A stretch of 64,000 nucleotides of DNA from Streptomyces sp. NBC_00576 (GTDB lineage: Bacteria; Actinomycetota; Actinomycetes; Streptomycetales; Streptomycetaceae): contig NZ_CP107780.1 of NCBI RefSeq assembly GCF_036345175.1, forward strand, positions 8,122,001 to 8,186,000, read 5' to 3'. Shown in pieces: positions 41,926 through 51,054 of this stretch (position 1 is its first letter; the number at the start of each line of letters is the position of its first letter). The position numbers were made by a program, and so were the translations under genes. Below the pieces are notes generated by a model. That model was not told the DNA's origin. It made no database searches and saw only the letters and a list, made by a program, of their open reading frames with translations.

Positions 41926-42000
41926 TGAGGCAGGGGGAGGGAGGGGAAGTAGGGGAATGGGGGGCTGGGGAGACTGGGGAGGGGAGGGGAGGGGGAAACC
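41926..42000. repeat. G-run-rich tract between ATPase and permease genes
   Basis: About 75 bp on the plus strand of runs of 3-6 G separated by A or short AG/T spacers (GGCAGGGGGAGGGAGGGG, then GGGGAATGGGGGGCTGGGG, and so on). The genes are on the other strand, so the mRNA carries a C/T-rich tract and the non-transcribed (template) strand could form a G-quadruplex. Possible termination or translation effect between the two genes. Confidence 0.6.
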
Positions 42001-42007
42001 AGGGAGG

Positions 42008-43516
42008 CTACGACACGCTGCGCAGCGCGTCCGCCGGGCGCATCCGGGAGGCCCGCCAGCCGCCCATCGCCCCGGCGATCAGACCGCCGGTGATGGCGAG
42101 GCCCGCCGCGAGCGCGATGGTGGTGAGGGAGACGGGCGCCGACAGCGCGATCTCCATCGTGTTGGCCGCCGACTGCCGACCCGGGCCGCCCCCACCGCCG
42201 GGGCCGCCACCCATGCCGCCACCGCCGCCGGTGTTGCCGAGCTGCGCGGTCAGCTTGGGGCTGTACGTGGTCACCGCGTACGCCGCCGCCAAACCGAGGC
42301 CGATGCCGAGCGCCCCGCCGAGCAGACCGTTCACGATGGACTCGCCGACGACCTGCCGGGTCACCCTGCGCGAGGGCCAGCCCAGCGCCTTCAGCGTGCC
42401 GAACTCCCGCACCCGCCGCGACACGGCCGACGAGGTGAGCAGCGCGGCCACCAGGAACGCCGCCGCGAGCACCGCGACGGACAGCCACTTGCCGACGCTG
42501 GTCGCGAGGTTGGAGGCCGTGGAGAGGGAGCCGGAGACGGTCTCCGCGAGGTCGGCGGAGGTCGTGACGGTCGTACCCGAGATGTTCTTCTGGATCGTCG
42601 ACTTGACGGTGTCGATCTGCTTCGAGTCGGTCGCCTGGACGTAGATCGTGGAGACCAGGTTCGCGGAGTCGCCGAGGGTCTGCGCCTGCTTGAGCGGCAG
42701 GTAGACGTCGGTCGTGGCCTCGCCGCTCTCGGGCGTCGCGATGCCGATGACCTGGTACTTCGTACCGGAGATCGTGATGGTCTTGCCGACCGTGTACTTG
42801 TTCTCCTTGGCGTACGACTTGCTGAGCACCGCGACCTTCGCGTTCGCCTGCGCCGTCGTGAACGTCTTGCCGCTGGTGATCGTCGTGGTGGCGAGCGGGC
42901 CGAGTTCCTGGTTCGTCACGTCGATGCCCATGACGGAGTAGGAGTTGACGTCGAACGAGGCGCCGCCGCCCTGCACCTGGGGCGGGGCGGTGCTGCCGGA
43001 GCCGCCGCCCTGTCCGCCGCCGGGACCGCCCTGCTGACCGGAGGACGATGACGAGGACGACGAGGACGACGAGGACGACGAGGTGTCGGTCTGTGCCTTG
43101 CCCTGGGTGAAGGAGCCGTCGACCTTCGTGACGTTGAGGCTCAGCGCGCCCACCGCCGCCGACACGCCCTTCTGGTCGGCGACCGTGGCGACCAGCGCCG
43201 ACTTCAGGGTCTGCCCGCCCTGGGTCATCACGCGGTCGCTGCTCTGCGTGTCGTCCGAGTCGTTCGAGCTGGCGTCGAACTCGAAGTTCGGCCGGCCCGA
43301 CTGGGTGCCGGTGGGCGCCGATCTGGCCTTGGTGACGGTCATGTCCGTGCCGAGACCGTAGAGCGACTGCAGGACCTTGTCCTGTGCCTGCTGCATGCCG
43401 GCCGACACCGAGTTGACGGTGATGACCAGCGCGATACCGAGCGCCAGACCCATGGCGATGACCAGAGCCGCCTTCTTGCGCCGGCTCAGCTCACGCTTGA
43501 GATAGATGCCAAACAT
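42008..43516 (-). CDS. ABC transporter permease (FtsX/MacB type)
   Basis: A 502-residue protein; ATG at 43516 with GAGGA 6 bases upstream. One N-terminal transmembrane helix (KKAALVIAMGLALGIALVIT), a large extracellular domain (about residues 45-350) with a Ser-rich stretch of about 12 consecutive Ser encoded by a GACGAGGAC repeat, then three transmembrane helices (SVAVLAAAFLVAALLTSS, NGLLGGALGIGLGLAAAYAV, TIALAAGLAITGGLIAG). FtsX motif RRVREFGTLKALGWPSRRV is present. The extracellular Ser/Gly tract may be a flexible linker. Confidence 0.92.
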   Translation of the reverse strand: MFGIYLKRELSRRKKAALVIAMGLALGIALVITVNSVSAGMQQAQDKVLQSLYGLGTDMTVTKARSAPTGTQSGRPNFEFDASSNDSDDTQSSDRVMTQGGQTLKSALVATVADQKGVSAAVGALSLNVTKVDGSFTQGKAQTDTSSSSSSSSSSSSSSGQQGGPGGGQGGGSGSTAPPQVQGGGASFDVNSYSVMGIDVTNQELGPLATTTITSGKTFTTAQANAKVAVLSKSYAKENKYTVGKTITISGTKYQVIGIATPESGEATTDVYLPLKQAQTLGDSANLVSTIYVQATDSKQIDTVKSTIQKNISGTTVTTSADLAETVSGSLSTASNLATSVGKWLSVAVLAAAFLVAALLTSSAVSRRVREFGTLKALGWPSRRVTRQVVGESIVNGLLGGALGIGLGLAAAYAVTTYSPKLTAQLGNTGGGGGMGGGPGGGGGPGRQSAANTMEIALSAPVSLTTIALAAGLAITGGLIAGAMGGWRASRMRPADALRSVS

Positions 43517-43978
43517 CCCGTTCCTCAAAGGTTCATGGCGACCGGCTGCGGACGAGGTCCGGCTGCGGACGACGCCCACTGTGGGCGCTGCCACAAGCTA
43601 GGGAGGAACCTTTGTGGGGAACTGGGTAATGGATGTGCGGGGGCTGAGAAAACCGGGCCGAAACGATCACGAACAATTAATGTGCGCCGCGCGGCCCGTG
43701 GTGCTCGTGTGCCTGAGCACACGACAGCCGCTCCATGACCCGGTGCGTACCCCGCGGTCCCACGCGAGATCCACCCCCACCCGGATACGCCATGGAGCGG
43801 CTGTCGCCTTCCCCCCCTCGGGTTGGTCCGTTGTGTGTTACCGGAACCACAGAGCGTCAAGTGTGAAGCTCTGGTGGAGAAGGCGTGTTGAGCATATGCC
43901 TGCGACCGGCCCGAACGCTACGGACCAATCAATTCCACTTGTGCAGGTTGAGTCTTCGAATGCGTGCGCGAGGTTCCG
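43517..43978. other. Permease promoter region with repeats (460 bp)
   Basis: Contains no convincing gene. It carries the long inverted repeat listed below, a small hairpin GTGCTC...GAGCAC at 43701-43720, and an imperfect repeat CCACAGAGC/GCTCTGGTGG at 43850-43876. It is upstream of the permease start and downstream of the SDR stop, both on the minus strand. Confidence 0.4.
43722..43806. repeat. Perfect 16-bp inverted repeat separated by 53 bp
   Basis: CGACAGCCGCTCCATG (43722-43737) and its exact reverse complement (43791-43806) flank 53 bp. The loop is too long for a simple terminator; it may bind a regulator at two sites or be the ends of a tiny mobile element (MITE). Confidence 0.75.
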
Positions 43979-44755
43979 TCAGCCGCGCCCCACGTAGGGC
44001 ATCGCGGTCGCCAGAACCGTCGCAAACTGCACATTCGCCTCCAACGGCAGCTCCGCCATGTGCCGCACGGTGCGCGCCACGTCCGCCACGTCCATGACGG
44101 GCTCGGGCGCCATCTCCCCGTTCGCCTGCAATGCACCCGTTTGCATTCGCGCGGTCATGTCCGTCGCCGCGTTCCCGATGTCGATCTGGGAGACCGCGAT
44201 GCGGTACGGCCGTCCGTCCAGCGCCAGCGACTTGGTCAGCCCCGTCAGCGCGTGCTTGGTCGCGGTGTACGGCGCCGAGTGCGGCCGGGGTGTGTGCGCG
44301 GAGATCGACCCGTTGTTGATGATCCGGCCGCCCTGCGGATCCTGCGCCTTCATCTGCCGGTACGCCGCCTGCGCGCACAGGAACGCCCCGTTGAGGTTGG
44401 TGTCCACGACGTGCCGCCACGCCTCGTACGCCAGATCCTCGACTGCCACCCCGCCGGGACCGAACGTCCCCGCGTTGTTGAACAGCAGATCGAGCCGCCC
44501 GAACCGCTCACTCACGGCCGCGAACAGGGCGGCCACGTCATCGGGTTGGGCCACATCGGCGCGTACGACGAGAGAGGTGCCCACGTGTGTGCCCTCGCGG
44601 GTGCCTTTGGGTGCGAGCGCCGCCGTCTCCTCCAGGCGCTCGGTACGGCGTCCCGTGAGCGCCACCGACCAGCCCGCGCCGAGCAGTTCGAGGGCGACCG
44701 CGCGCCCGATACCGGAACCGGCACCGGTCACGACCGCGACCTTCCCCTCACTCAT
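43979..44755 (-). CDS. Short-chain dehydrogenase/reductase
   Basis: A 258-residue Rossmann-fold oxidoreductase. Cofactor motif VVTGAGSGIGRAVALEL (TGxxxGxG), NADP preference likely from GRRTERLEET, NNAG motif LFNNAGTFGPGG, catalytic Ser in GSISAHTPRPHSAPY with YTATKHALTGL giving Tyr and Lys (YxxxK). The ATG overlaps the preceding Gfo/Idh stop by 4 bases, so the two are co-expressed. Substrate unknown; polyol or sugar oxidation is plausible for the pair. Confidence 0.93.
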   Translation of the reverse strand: MSEGKVAVVTGAGSGIGRAVALELLGAGWSVALTGRRTERLEETAALAPKGTREGTHVGTSLVVRADVAQPDDVAALFAAVSERFGRLDLLFNNAGTFGPGGVAVEDLAYEAWRHVVDTNLNGAFLCAQAAYRQMKAQDPQGGRIINNGSISAHTPRPHSAPYTATKHALTGLTKSLALDGRPYRIAVSQIDIGNAATDMTARMQTGALQANGEMAPEPVMDVADVARTVRHMAELPLEANVQFATVLATAMPYVGRG

Positions 44756-45756
44756 GCGCGGGCCTCGCCCGGGTAGCGGACGCCGATCTGCTCCCGGATG
44801 GTGTCCATCGTCCGCATCACGGCGAGGGTGCCGTCGAGCGGGACGAGCGGGGACTCGGTCTCGCCGGCCCGCAGGGCGCGCATCACCTCGGTGGCCTCGT
44901 GCCGGAAGCTGTTGCGGGCGCCGTGGTCGGGGGCGGCGACGAACTCCTCGGGGGCGCGGCCGTCGCGGTGCAGCACGAACCGGTCCGCGAAGAAGAACCC
45001 GTCGGGTACGTCGATCCGGCCCTTGGAGCCGGTGACCGACGCGCCGATGGACGTACCGCCGACGATGGAGCAGTGCACCGAAGCGAGAGCGCCGCTCTCC
45101 CAGGAGAGCAGTGCCCCCGTCTGGAGATCGACGTTCTCCTCGGAGAGCACTGCTCTCGCCGAGATACCGTCGGGCTCCCCGAGCAGCAGATGCGCGAACG
45201 ACACCGGGTAGACGCCCAGGTCGAGCAGCGCCCCGCCGCCCTGCGCCGGATCACGCAGCCGGTGCGAGGGCGGGAAGGGCCCCTCAAGCCCGAAGTCGGC
45301 CTGAATGGTCCGTACCTCACCGATCGCACCGTCCTCGACCAGCGCCTTCAGTCGCCGGACGACCGGGTTGCAGTACGTCCACATGCCCTCCATCAGGAAG
45401 GCGCCGCGCTCCTTCGCCAGCGCGACCAGCTCCTCCGCCTCCCGCACGTTCAGCGTGAACGCCTTCTCGCACAGCACGTTCCGCCCGGCCTCCAGACACA
45501 GGCCCGCGGCGGCCCGGTGCGCCGCGTGCGGAGTGGCGACGTACACCACGTCCACGTCGGCGTCCTCGGCCAGCGACGCCCAGTCGCCGTAGGCGCGGGG
45601 GATGCCGAACCGTTCCGCGAACGCCTTCGCGGAGGCCTCCGTCCGCGAGGCGACCGCGACGAGCTCCGCGTCCGGCAGATCCACCAGATCCGCCGCGAAC
45701 GCCGCCGCGATCCCTCCCGTAGCCAGAATTCCCCACCGCACGAGCTCAGCCGACAT
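44752..45756 (-). CDS. Gfo/Idh/MocA-family oxidoreductase
   Basis: A 334-residue NAD(P)-dependent sugar oxidoreductase from the ATG at 45756 (AGGGG 6 bases upstream). N-terminal Rossmann motif WGILATGGIAAAFA, ELVAVASRTEASAKAFAERFG, the conserved CEKAFTLNVREAEEL (EKP-like motif) and a C-terminal beta-sheet domain (GALLDLGVYPVSFAHLLLGE). Coupled to the SDR. The coding sequence also contains two 15-bp palindromes (see repeat entry at 45085). Confidence 0.92.
   Translation of the reverse strand: MSAELVRWGILATGGIAAAFAADLVDLPDAELVAVASRTEASAKAFAERFGIPRAYGDWASLAEDADVDVVYVATPHAAHRAAAGLCLEAGRNVLCEKAFTLNVREAEELVALAKERGAFLMEGMWTYCNPVVRRLKALVEDGAIGEVRTIQADFGLEGPFPPSHRLRDPAQGGGALLDLGVYPVSFAHLLLGEPDGISARAVLSEENVDLQTGALLSWESGALASVHCSIVGGTSIGASVTGSKGRIDVPDGFFFADRFVLHRDGRAPEEFVAAPDHGARNSFRHEATEVMRALRAGETESPLVPLDGTLAVMRTMDTIREQIGVRYPGEARA
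45085..45157. repeat. Two 15-bp palindromes of the GAGAGCRCYGCTCTC type
   Basis: GAGAGCGCCGCTCTC at 45085-45099 and GAGAGCACTGCTCTC at 45143-45157, inside the Gfo/Idh gene, each a perfect palindrome around a central base, with a half site GGAGAGCAGTGC at 45102-45113. The same motif recurs at 49152-49241 and 51494-51525. Confidence 0.65.
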
Positions 45757-45872
45757 GCCTGCCCCTAGTTCCGTGACCTCTGTTATCTCGAACACCCTGT
45801 ACGAACGGAAGGTACGAACCGCCTGTACGAGCTGAGAGCATAGGTGGCGGATTACTCGAAAAGGGAGGGCGC

Positions 45873-47198
45873 ATGCCCGAGCGTGGCCGAACCACGTGGG
45901 ACGAGAAGAATCTCCAGGGAGAGATGAAGAGCCTCCAGGGAGAGATACGGAAAGACACCCCTCGTTCCCCCCGCTCCCTCCGCCGTACCGGCCTCCTGGT
46001 CACCTTCATCCTCGGCGGGCTGACGGCGACGCCTCCGCTGGCGATGGACATGTACCTCCCGTCCCTGCCCGAGGTCACGACCTCCCTGCACGCGCCCGCC
46101 GCGAGCGTCCAGCTGACCCTGACCGCCTGCCTGGCGGGCATGGCCCTCGGTCAGCTCCTGATCGGCCCGATGAGCGACCGATGGGGCCGCCGACGCCCCC
46201 TCCTGGCGGGCCTGGCGGTGTACGTCGTGGCCACCGTCCTGTGCGGAATCGCTCCTTCGCTGGAGTTCCTGGTCGCCTTCCGGCTGGTGCAGGGACTCGC
46301 GGGCTCGGCCGGCATAGTCATCGCCCGGGCGGTCGTACGGGACCTGTACGACGGCGTGGCCATGGCCCGCTTCTTCTCCACCCTCATGCTGATCTCGGGG
46401 GTCGCCCCGATCGTCGCGCCGCTCATCGGTGGCCAGATCCTGCGCGTGACGGACTGGCGGGGCGTGTTCGTCGTCCTCACGGTGGTCGGGATCGCACTCG
46501 CGGTGCTGGTCTGGTTCCGCCTCCCCGAGACCCTCGACTCTGCCGACCGCCACAGCGGCGGAGTCGGCGAGGCGCTCCGCTCCATGCGCACCCTCCTCGC
46601 GGACCGGGTCTTCACCGGATACGTCCTGACGGGCGGCTTCGCCTTCGCGGCCCTGTTCGCATACATCGCCGCGTCCCCCTTCGTGATCCAGGAGATCTAC
46701 GGCGCCTCTCCGCAGACGTTCAGCCTGCTGTTCGGCGTCAACTCGATCGGGCTGGTGATCGTCGGCCAGATCAACGGCAAGATCCTGGTCGGCCGGGTGT
46801 CGATGGACAAGGTGCTGACACTGAGCCTGGCGGTCATCACCCTCGCGGCGACGGCGCTGCTGCTGTTGGCGACGGGCGTGTTCGGCGAGGCGGGCCTGTT
46901 CCCGGTGGCCACCGCGCTCTTCGTCCTGATGTCGGCGATGGGCCTGGCGCTGCCCAACACCCAGACCCTCGCCCTGATGCGAACGCGCCACTCCGCGGGC
47001 GCCGCATCCGCCCTCCTGGGCACCACCTCCTTCCTGATCGGCGCGATCGCCTCCCCGCTCGTGGGCATCGCCGGCGAGGGGACGGCCGTCCCAATGGCGG
47101 TCGTCCAACTGGCGGCAGCACTGGTGGCGGTCGGCTGCTTCGTGGGACTGTGCCGTCCTTGGAACAGACGTACGACCCTGGAGGGAGCGGAGAGCTGA
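45873..47198 (+). CDS. Bcr/CflA-family drug-resistance MFS transporter
   Basis: A 441-residue protein with 12 hydrophobic helices. Start ATG with GGAGGGCGC directly ahead. Motifs: TATPPLAMDMYLPSLPEV (Bcr/CflA N-terminal hallmark), LIGPMSDRWGRRRPLLAG (motif A), LVQGLAGSAGIVIARAVVRDL (motif B/C region), LTDWRGVFV-like TDWRGVFVVLTV. The serine hydrolase start overlaps its stop. Substrate (drug or metabolite) unknown. Confidence 0.93.
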   Translation: MPERGRTTWDEKNLQGEMKSLQGEIRKDTPRSPRSLRRTGLLVTFILGGLTATPPLAMDMYLPSLPEVTTSLHAPAASVQLTLTACLAGMALGQLLIGPMSDRWGRRRPLLAGLAVYVVATVLCGIAPSLEFLVAFRLVQGLAGSAGIVIARAVVRDLYDGVAMARFFSTLMLISGVAPIVAPLIGGQILRVTDWRGVFVVLTVVGIALAVLVWFRLPETLDSADRHSGGVGEALRSMRTLLADRVFTGYVLTGGFAFAALFAYIAASPFVIQEIYGASPQTFSLLFGVNSIGLVIVGQINGKILVGRVSMDKVLTLSLAVITLAATALLLLATGVFGEAGLFPVATALFVLMSAMGLALPNTQTLALMRTRHSAGAASALLGTTSFLIGAIASPLVGIAGEGTAVPMAVVQLAAALVAVGCFVGLCRPWNRRTTLEGAES

Positions 47199-48332
47199 CC
47201 GCCGCACCGAGACTGCGCGTCGACACCCCGGAACGGGCCGGCCTCGACCCCGAGGAGATGCGTCACCTCGTACGAGAGGTACGCGCCCTCACCACCGGCG
47301 AGCGCCCCTGGGCCCCGGCCGCGGTCGTGATCGTCGGGCGCGGCCCGGTGATCGCGGTGGAAGCGGCGGCGGGCTGGGCGCTGCGGTACGCGTCGTACGA
47401 CGAGCGCACGGACACCGGAGTGGAACTCCCGGCGGCCGCACGGATCCCGGCAACGATGTCGACGCCCTTCGACCTCGCCTCCCTGACGAAGCTGTTCACG
47501 GCGGTCGCGGCGGTGCAGCAACTGGAACGCGGCACACTCGGCATGGACGCCCGGGTGGCCGCGTATCTGCCGGACTTCACGGCGGCGGCCCAACACGGCA
47601 TCACCGTACGGCAGTTGCTCACCCACACCTCGGGCCTGCGCCCCGAACTCCCGCTGTACGACTGCCCGGACGCCGCCGCCCGCCGCGCGCTGCTGCGGGC
47701 GGAGGCGCCGTCGTCCGCACCGGGTGTCCACGCCTACTCCGACCTCAACATGCTCCTGCTCCAGTACGTCCTGGAGCGCATCACGGGCCGCTCCCTGGAT
47801 GTCCTGATCCACGAGGGCATCACCCGCCCCCTCGGCATGACGGCGACCGACTTCGGCCCCTGTCCCGACGCGGCGGCGACGGAGGACCAGCGCAGGCCGT
47901 GGGCCAAGGCGGAGCGCGGGATGGTGCGGGGCGAGGTCCACGACGAGAACGCGTGGGCGCTGGGCGGGGTGGCGGGCCACGCGGGCCTGTTCTCGACGGC
48001 CCACGACCTGGCGGTCTTCTGCCGCTGCCTGCTCACGGGCGGGGCGTACGGCCCGGCCCGCATCCTGGGCCCGGACTACGTGGAGCTGCTGCTGACCCCG
48101 CCGGGCCTGGGCTTCGGCATCGACCAGCCATGGTTCATGGGGGAGTTGGCGGAGCGGGGCGGCCGGCCACACCGGCTTCACGGGTACTTCCCTCGTCCTG
48201 GACCGGGCCACGGACACTTTCGTCGTGCTGCTGACGAACGCGGTGCATCCGAAGCGGAGTTGGGGCCCCGTGGGGAACGGGCCCCGGGTGGCGGTGGGGG
48301 ACCGGGTGGCTCGGGGGGTGCGGGGGAGATGA
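47195..48332 (+). pseudogene. Serine hydrolase (beta-lactamase family), frameshifted
   Basis: The frame opens at or near a CTG overlapping the MFS stop (CTGA). It shows the class C/DD-peptidase pattern: catalytic SxxK in STPFDLASLTKLFTAVAAVQ, YSDLNMLLLQYVL with the Tyr-x-Asn-like segment, and GLGFGIDQPWFMGELAERGG. The conserved C-terminal HTGFTGTSLVLDR (KTG/HTG box) and VVLLTNAVHPKRSWGP occur in a different frame from about 48,165 to a stop at 48332. So a one-base insertion or two-base deletion (or a sequence error) lies near 48160-48168, just before the third active-site box; as written, the product is inactive. Confidence 0.75.
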
Positions 48333-48354
48333 GGGGTGTCTGTCACGGTGGGTG

Positions 48355-49092
48355 TCACGGTGTCCGTGCGGGCCGCCGGGCCAGGAACACGAACTCCCGG
48401 CCAGGGCGGTCGGGTGCGTCACGCACCTCCCGTACCTCGTAACCCTGGGACAGCAACTCCCTCTCGATCTCACCTCGTTCGCGGAAACGCAGCGTGGAGT
48501 CGGAGGTCAGCACCTCGCCGTCCGCCACGAACACGAAGGTCCAACGGAACGTCACGAGGGGGCCGTTGACGCCGGTCACCTCGACCCAGCTCTCGACCGC
48601 GCCGACGCCGGGGAGCTCCGTCACGCGGTACGAGGCGTCGCGGTTCCACTGCTCCCAGGCTCGCTTCGACGGGTCCCGGGTCTCGAAGACGAGGTGGCCG
48701 CCGGGACGGAGGGCCGCGTAGGCGCCGCTCAGGGTGCGCCGCCAGACGTGCGGGTCGGTGATCTCCTGGGCGGCGTTGGCGGTCATCGTCGCGAGGTCGA
48801 CCCGGAGGGGCGGCAGGGTCGTCGCGTCGCCGTGGATCCAGTGGACGCGTTCCGCACCGGGCTTGGCACGGGCGACGTCGAGGGAGGCCAGGGCCGGGTC
48901 GACGCCGGCCACGTCGATCCCTCGGTGCGCCAGCAGCAGCGCGAACACACCGGTGCCGCAGCCGATGTCGAGGACGCGGTGCGCGGTGAACTCCGCCGCG
49001 AGGTCGACGTACGCGTCGAGGTCGGAGCGGTCCGGGTCGAGGGGATCGTAGATCGCGGCGAGGCGGGGATGCTGGAAGCACTCGTTGGGCAT
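48355..49092 (-). CDS. Class I SAM-dependent methyltransferase
   Basis: A 245-residue protein. SAM motif I VLDIGCGTGVFALLLA, motif II DVAGVDPALASLDVA, post II HGDATTLPPL and motif III ALRPGGHLVFETRDP. C-terminal beta-rich region (RVTELPGVGAVESWVEVTGV, LRFRERGEIERELLSQGYEV) closes the substrate pocket. Target unknown. Its upstream region contains a five-site array of the GAGCGCCGCTC palindrome, so it is the most obvious target of that regulator. Convergent with the broken serine hydrolase. Confidence 0.9.
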   Translation of the reverse strand: MPNECFQHPRLAAIYDPLDPDRSDLDAYVDLAAEFTAHRVLDIGCGTGVFALLLAHRGIDVAGVDPALASLDVARAKPGAERVHWIHGDATTLPPLRVDLATMTANAAQEITDPHVWRRTLSGAYAALRPGGHLVFETRDPSKRAWEQWNRDASYRVTELPGVGAVESWVEVTGVNGPLVTFRWTFVFVADGEVLTSDSTLRFRERGEIERELLSQGYEVREVRDAPDRPGREFVFLARRPARTP

Positions 49093-49151
49093 GGGGGCGA
49101 AGGTACTGGGGTCAGGGATGTGCGGGCCTCCCTATTACGGCCCTTGATGAG

Positions 49152-49241
49152 TGAGCGCCGATCTCGTCCGTGAGCGCCGCTCTCCCAAGCGTGCGCTGCT
49201 CCCGTCCATGAGCGCCGATCCTCCTCGTGAGCACCGCTCTC
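49152..49241. promoter_or_regulatory. Array of five near-palindromic sites upstream of the methyltransferase
   Basis: TGAGCGCCGATCTC (49152), TGAGCGCCGCTCTC (49171), degenerate TGCGCTGCTCC (49192), TGAGCGCCGATCCTC (49209) and TGAGCACCGCTCTC (49228), spaced 19, 21, 17 and 19 bp. The best copies contain GAGCGCCGCTC, palindromic about the central C. They start 60 bp upstream of the methyltransferase ATG (minus strand). Phasing near two helical turns suggests cooperative regulator binding. Confidence 0.6.
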
Positions 49242-49314
49242 GCAGGGATCACCGGGCGGCCCGGCGACTCTGACGACACCGCGGACGGGCGAGGGTCTGT
49301 CAGCGAGCTCGCGG

Positions 49315-50667
49315 CTACTGCTGCCGACGTGGCCCCGGTTCCTGCCCCGGCTCCGGGGCGGGAGGAGGTGTGAGCTTCGCCGTCGCGACGTACGAGACCA
49401 CGACCGCGACGATCACCAGCGGCATGACGATGACTCCCTGCGCCCCGATCAGCAGTGTGGCGAGCAGGACGGAGACCAGCGGAAGTCTCAGCATCGCGGC
49501 GCTCATCGCTCCGATACCCATCGCGAACCCCGCGACCAGGGTCAGCCCTGGCAGGTGGGAGATCAGGATGCCGCCCGCCGCTCCCACGAACATCGCGGGA
49601 AAGATCGGGCCACCCCGGAAACTGCTGAGCGACGCGCAGTAGGCCAGACTCTTGCACAACACCAGCAGCAACAACGCTCCCACCGAATACGCGGCGCTGT
49701 GCGTGAGGAGCGGATCCAGCGCTGTCTGCCCCGAATACAGCACGTCGGTCGCCGCTTTGCCGGTGCCCTCCGCATAACCGATCGCCAGCCCCGCCACGAC
49801 CAGGCCCATGACCACCGTGGCCGGCACCCGTCGCCTCTCGACGCGCGTCCTGAGCCGGACGGCGAGCCATCGGATTCCCACTCCCACGAGTGCTGCCGAC
49901 AGTCCGATGACCAGAGCCCAGCCGAATTCCGCCGCTGTCGGGCGCGTGGCCTCGGGTACGTCGTGCAGCGCCAGCGAGTAGGTGCCCAGCCCGGTCCAGG
50001 AACCCAGCCCGACGAAGATGAGTGCGCCGATACCCGCGGCCAGCAGACCGGGCACCAACACCAGCGCCATCATCGCCCCGCCCAACCCCGAGGCTTCCAT
50101 CAGGAGGAACGCGCCGAGCAGAGGTGATCCCAGCAGCGAGCTGACGGCCGCGAAACTGCCCGCCGCGCCCAACACCGCGCTCACCTGTTCCGGGGGGTCC
50201 CGTTTGACCAGGCGCACGGCACCGGCGGCGAGCCCGCCACCGAGCGCCAGGAGAGGGGACTCGGGCCCCAGGACAGCAGCGAAGCAGAGCGTCGCCAGAG
50301 CGGCGAAAAAGATGCCGGGCAACTGGACGGGGGTGGGCGCGCCGGCGGCCTTGAACCCGGCTGTCGGCTCATGGCCGCCGTGCCCCGGCAGGTACTGAAC
50401 CGTCAGTCCCACGAGCAGTCCCCCTACGGCGAGCAGCGGCAGCGGCCACCACCATGGCGGTCCCTCGAACCCCAGCGACTTGGGCAGATCCGTGTAGATC
50501 AACGGCTGAACCTCGCCGACCAGCGCGAGGAAGCCGAACGCCGCCGCGGACACCGGCACGCCGATCAGCGCTGCCATCAACAGAAGCACCAGGTACGCGC
50601 GGCTCCGAAGAAGTGTCAGCGGGTCCAGGGGGGACGCGGCCTCGGATTCAGTCCCGGCAACCGGCAT
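49315..50667 (-). CDS. CLC-family chloride channel/antiporter-like protein
   Basis: A 450-residue membrane protein; ATG at 50667 chosen because GAGGAGG is 8 bases upstream (a neighbouring ATG 6 bases up would be too close). About 11 hydrophobic segments. CLC-like signatures: AVLGPESPLLALGGGLA (GxxGP-like), FRGGPIFPAMFVGAAGG (GxFxP). The first selectivity motif GSGIP is not obvious, so ion selectivity is uncertain. Acidic/Pro-rich C-terminus; no CBS domains. Confidence 0.9.
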   Translation of the reverse strand: MPVAGTESEAASPLDPLTLLRSRAYLVLLLMAALIGVPVSAAAFGFLALVGEVQPLIYTDLPKSLGFEGPPWWWPLPLLAVGGLLVGLTVQYLPGHGGHEPTAGFKAAGAPTPVQLPGIFFAALATLCFAAVLGPESPLLALGGGLAAGAVRLVKRDPPEQVSAVLGAAGSFAAVSSLLGSPLLGAFLLMEASGLGGAMMALVLVPGLLAAGIGALIFVGLGSWTGLGTYSLALHDVPEATRPTAAEFGWALVIGLSAALVGVGIRWLAVRLRTRVERRRVPATVVMGLVVAGLAIGYAEGTGKAATDVLYSGQTALDPLLTHSAAYSVGALLLLVLCKSLAYCASLSSFRGGPIFPAMFVGAAGGILISHLPGLTLVAGFAMGIGAMSAAMLRLPLVSVLLATLLIGAQGVIVMPLVIVAVVVSYVATAKLTPPPAPEPGQEPGPRRQQ

Positions 50668-51054
50668 GCGCATTGCCTCCTCGCGATGCGGACCTCGTCG
50701 TGGTCTCACCGGCTGCTCTCAGCGAACCTAGGAGTCCCCCCGCCACCAGATGCGAGCGGCGCGGTTCCGAGCCTGGCACGCCGCTGCCCCGCAGGCATTT
50801 CAACGCCGCCCATGCGTGTAGCTCCGACGTGTCGCCGTTGACCAACCGGACTCCTGGAGGAAGGGCCTCCGGAGAAACTCATGACCGACCTCGACCCCGA
50901 CCACGAGCACGCACGAACGTTTTGCGCCGGATCAACGAACACGGCTGAAAGCGTCAAGCGTTGTGTGTACGGGGCACCGGCCCGGCATTCCTGCGGCTCG
51001 CAGCCATTTCCGAGGGAAAGTCGTCACCCTCGCACCCACCCCTAGAATCACTCC
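50668..51054. other. CLC/Rsm22 divergent intergenic region (390 bp)
   Basis: Divergent promoters. A 54-codon frame at 50881-51045 (MTDLDPDHEHARTF at its start, GGAG 6 bases ahead) has unconvincing sequence after codon 14; I do not call it a gene. Hairpins are possible near 50850-50875 (CTGGAGG and GGCCTCCGG). Confidence 0.35.

Noticed and set aside
50881..51045. Small open frame of 54 codons with a good ribosome site.
   Set aside because: Sequence after 14 codons is not protein-like and it runs into the Rsm22 promoter.
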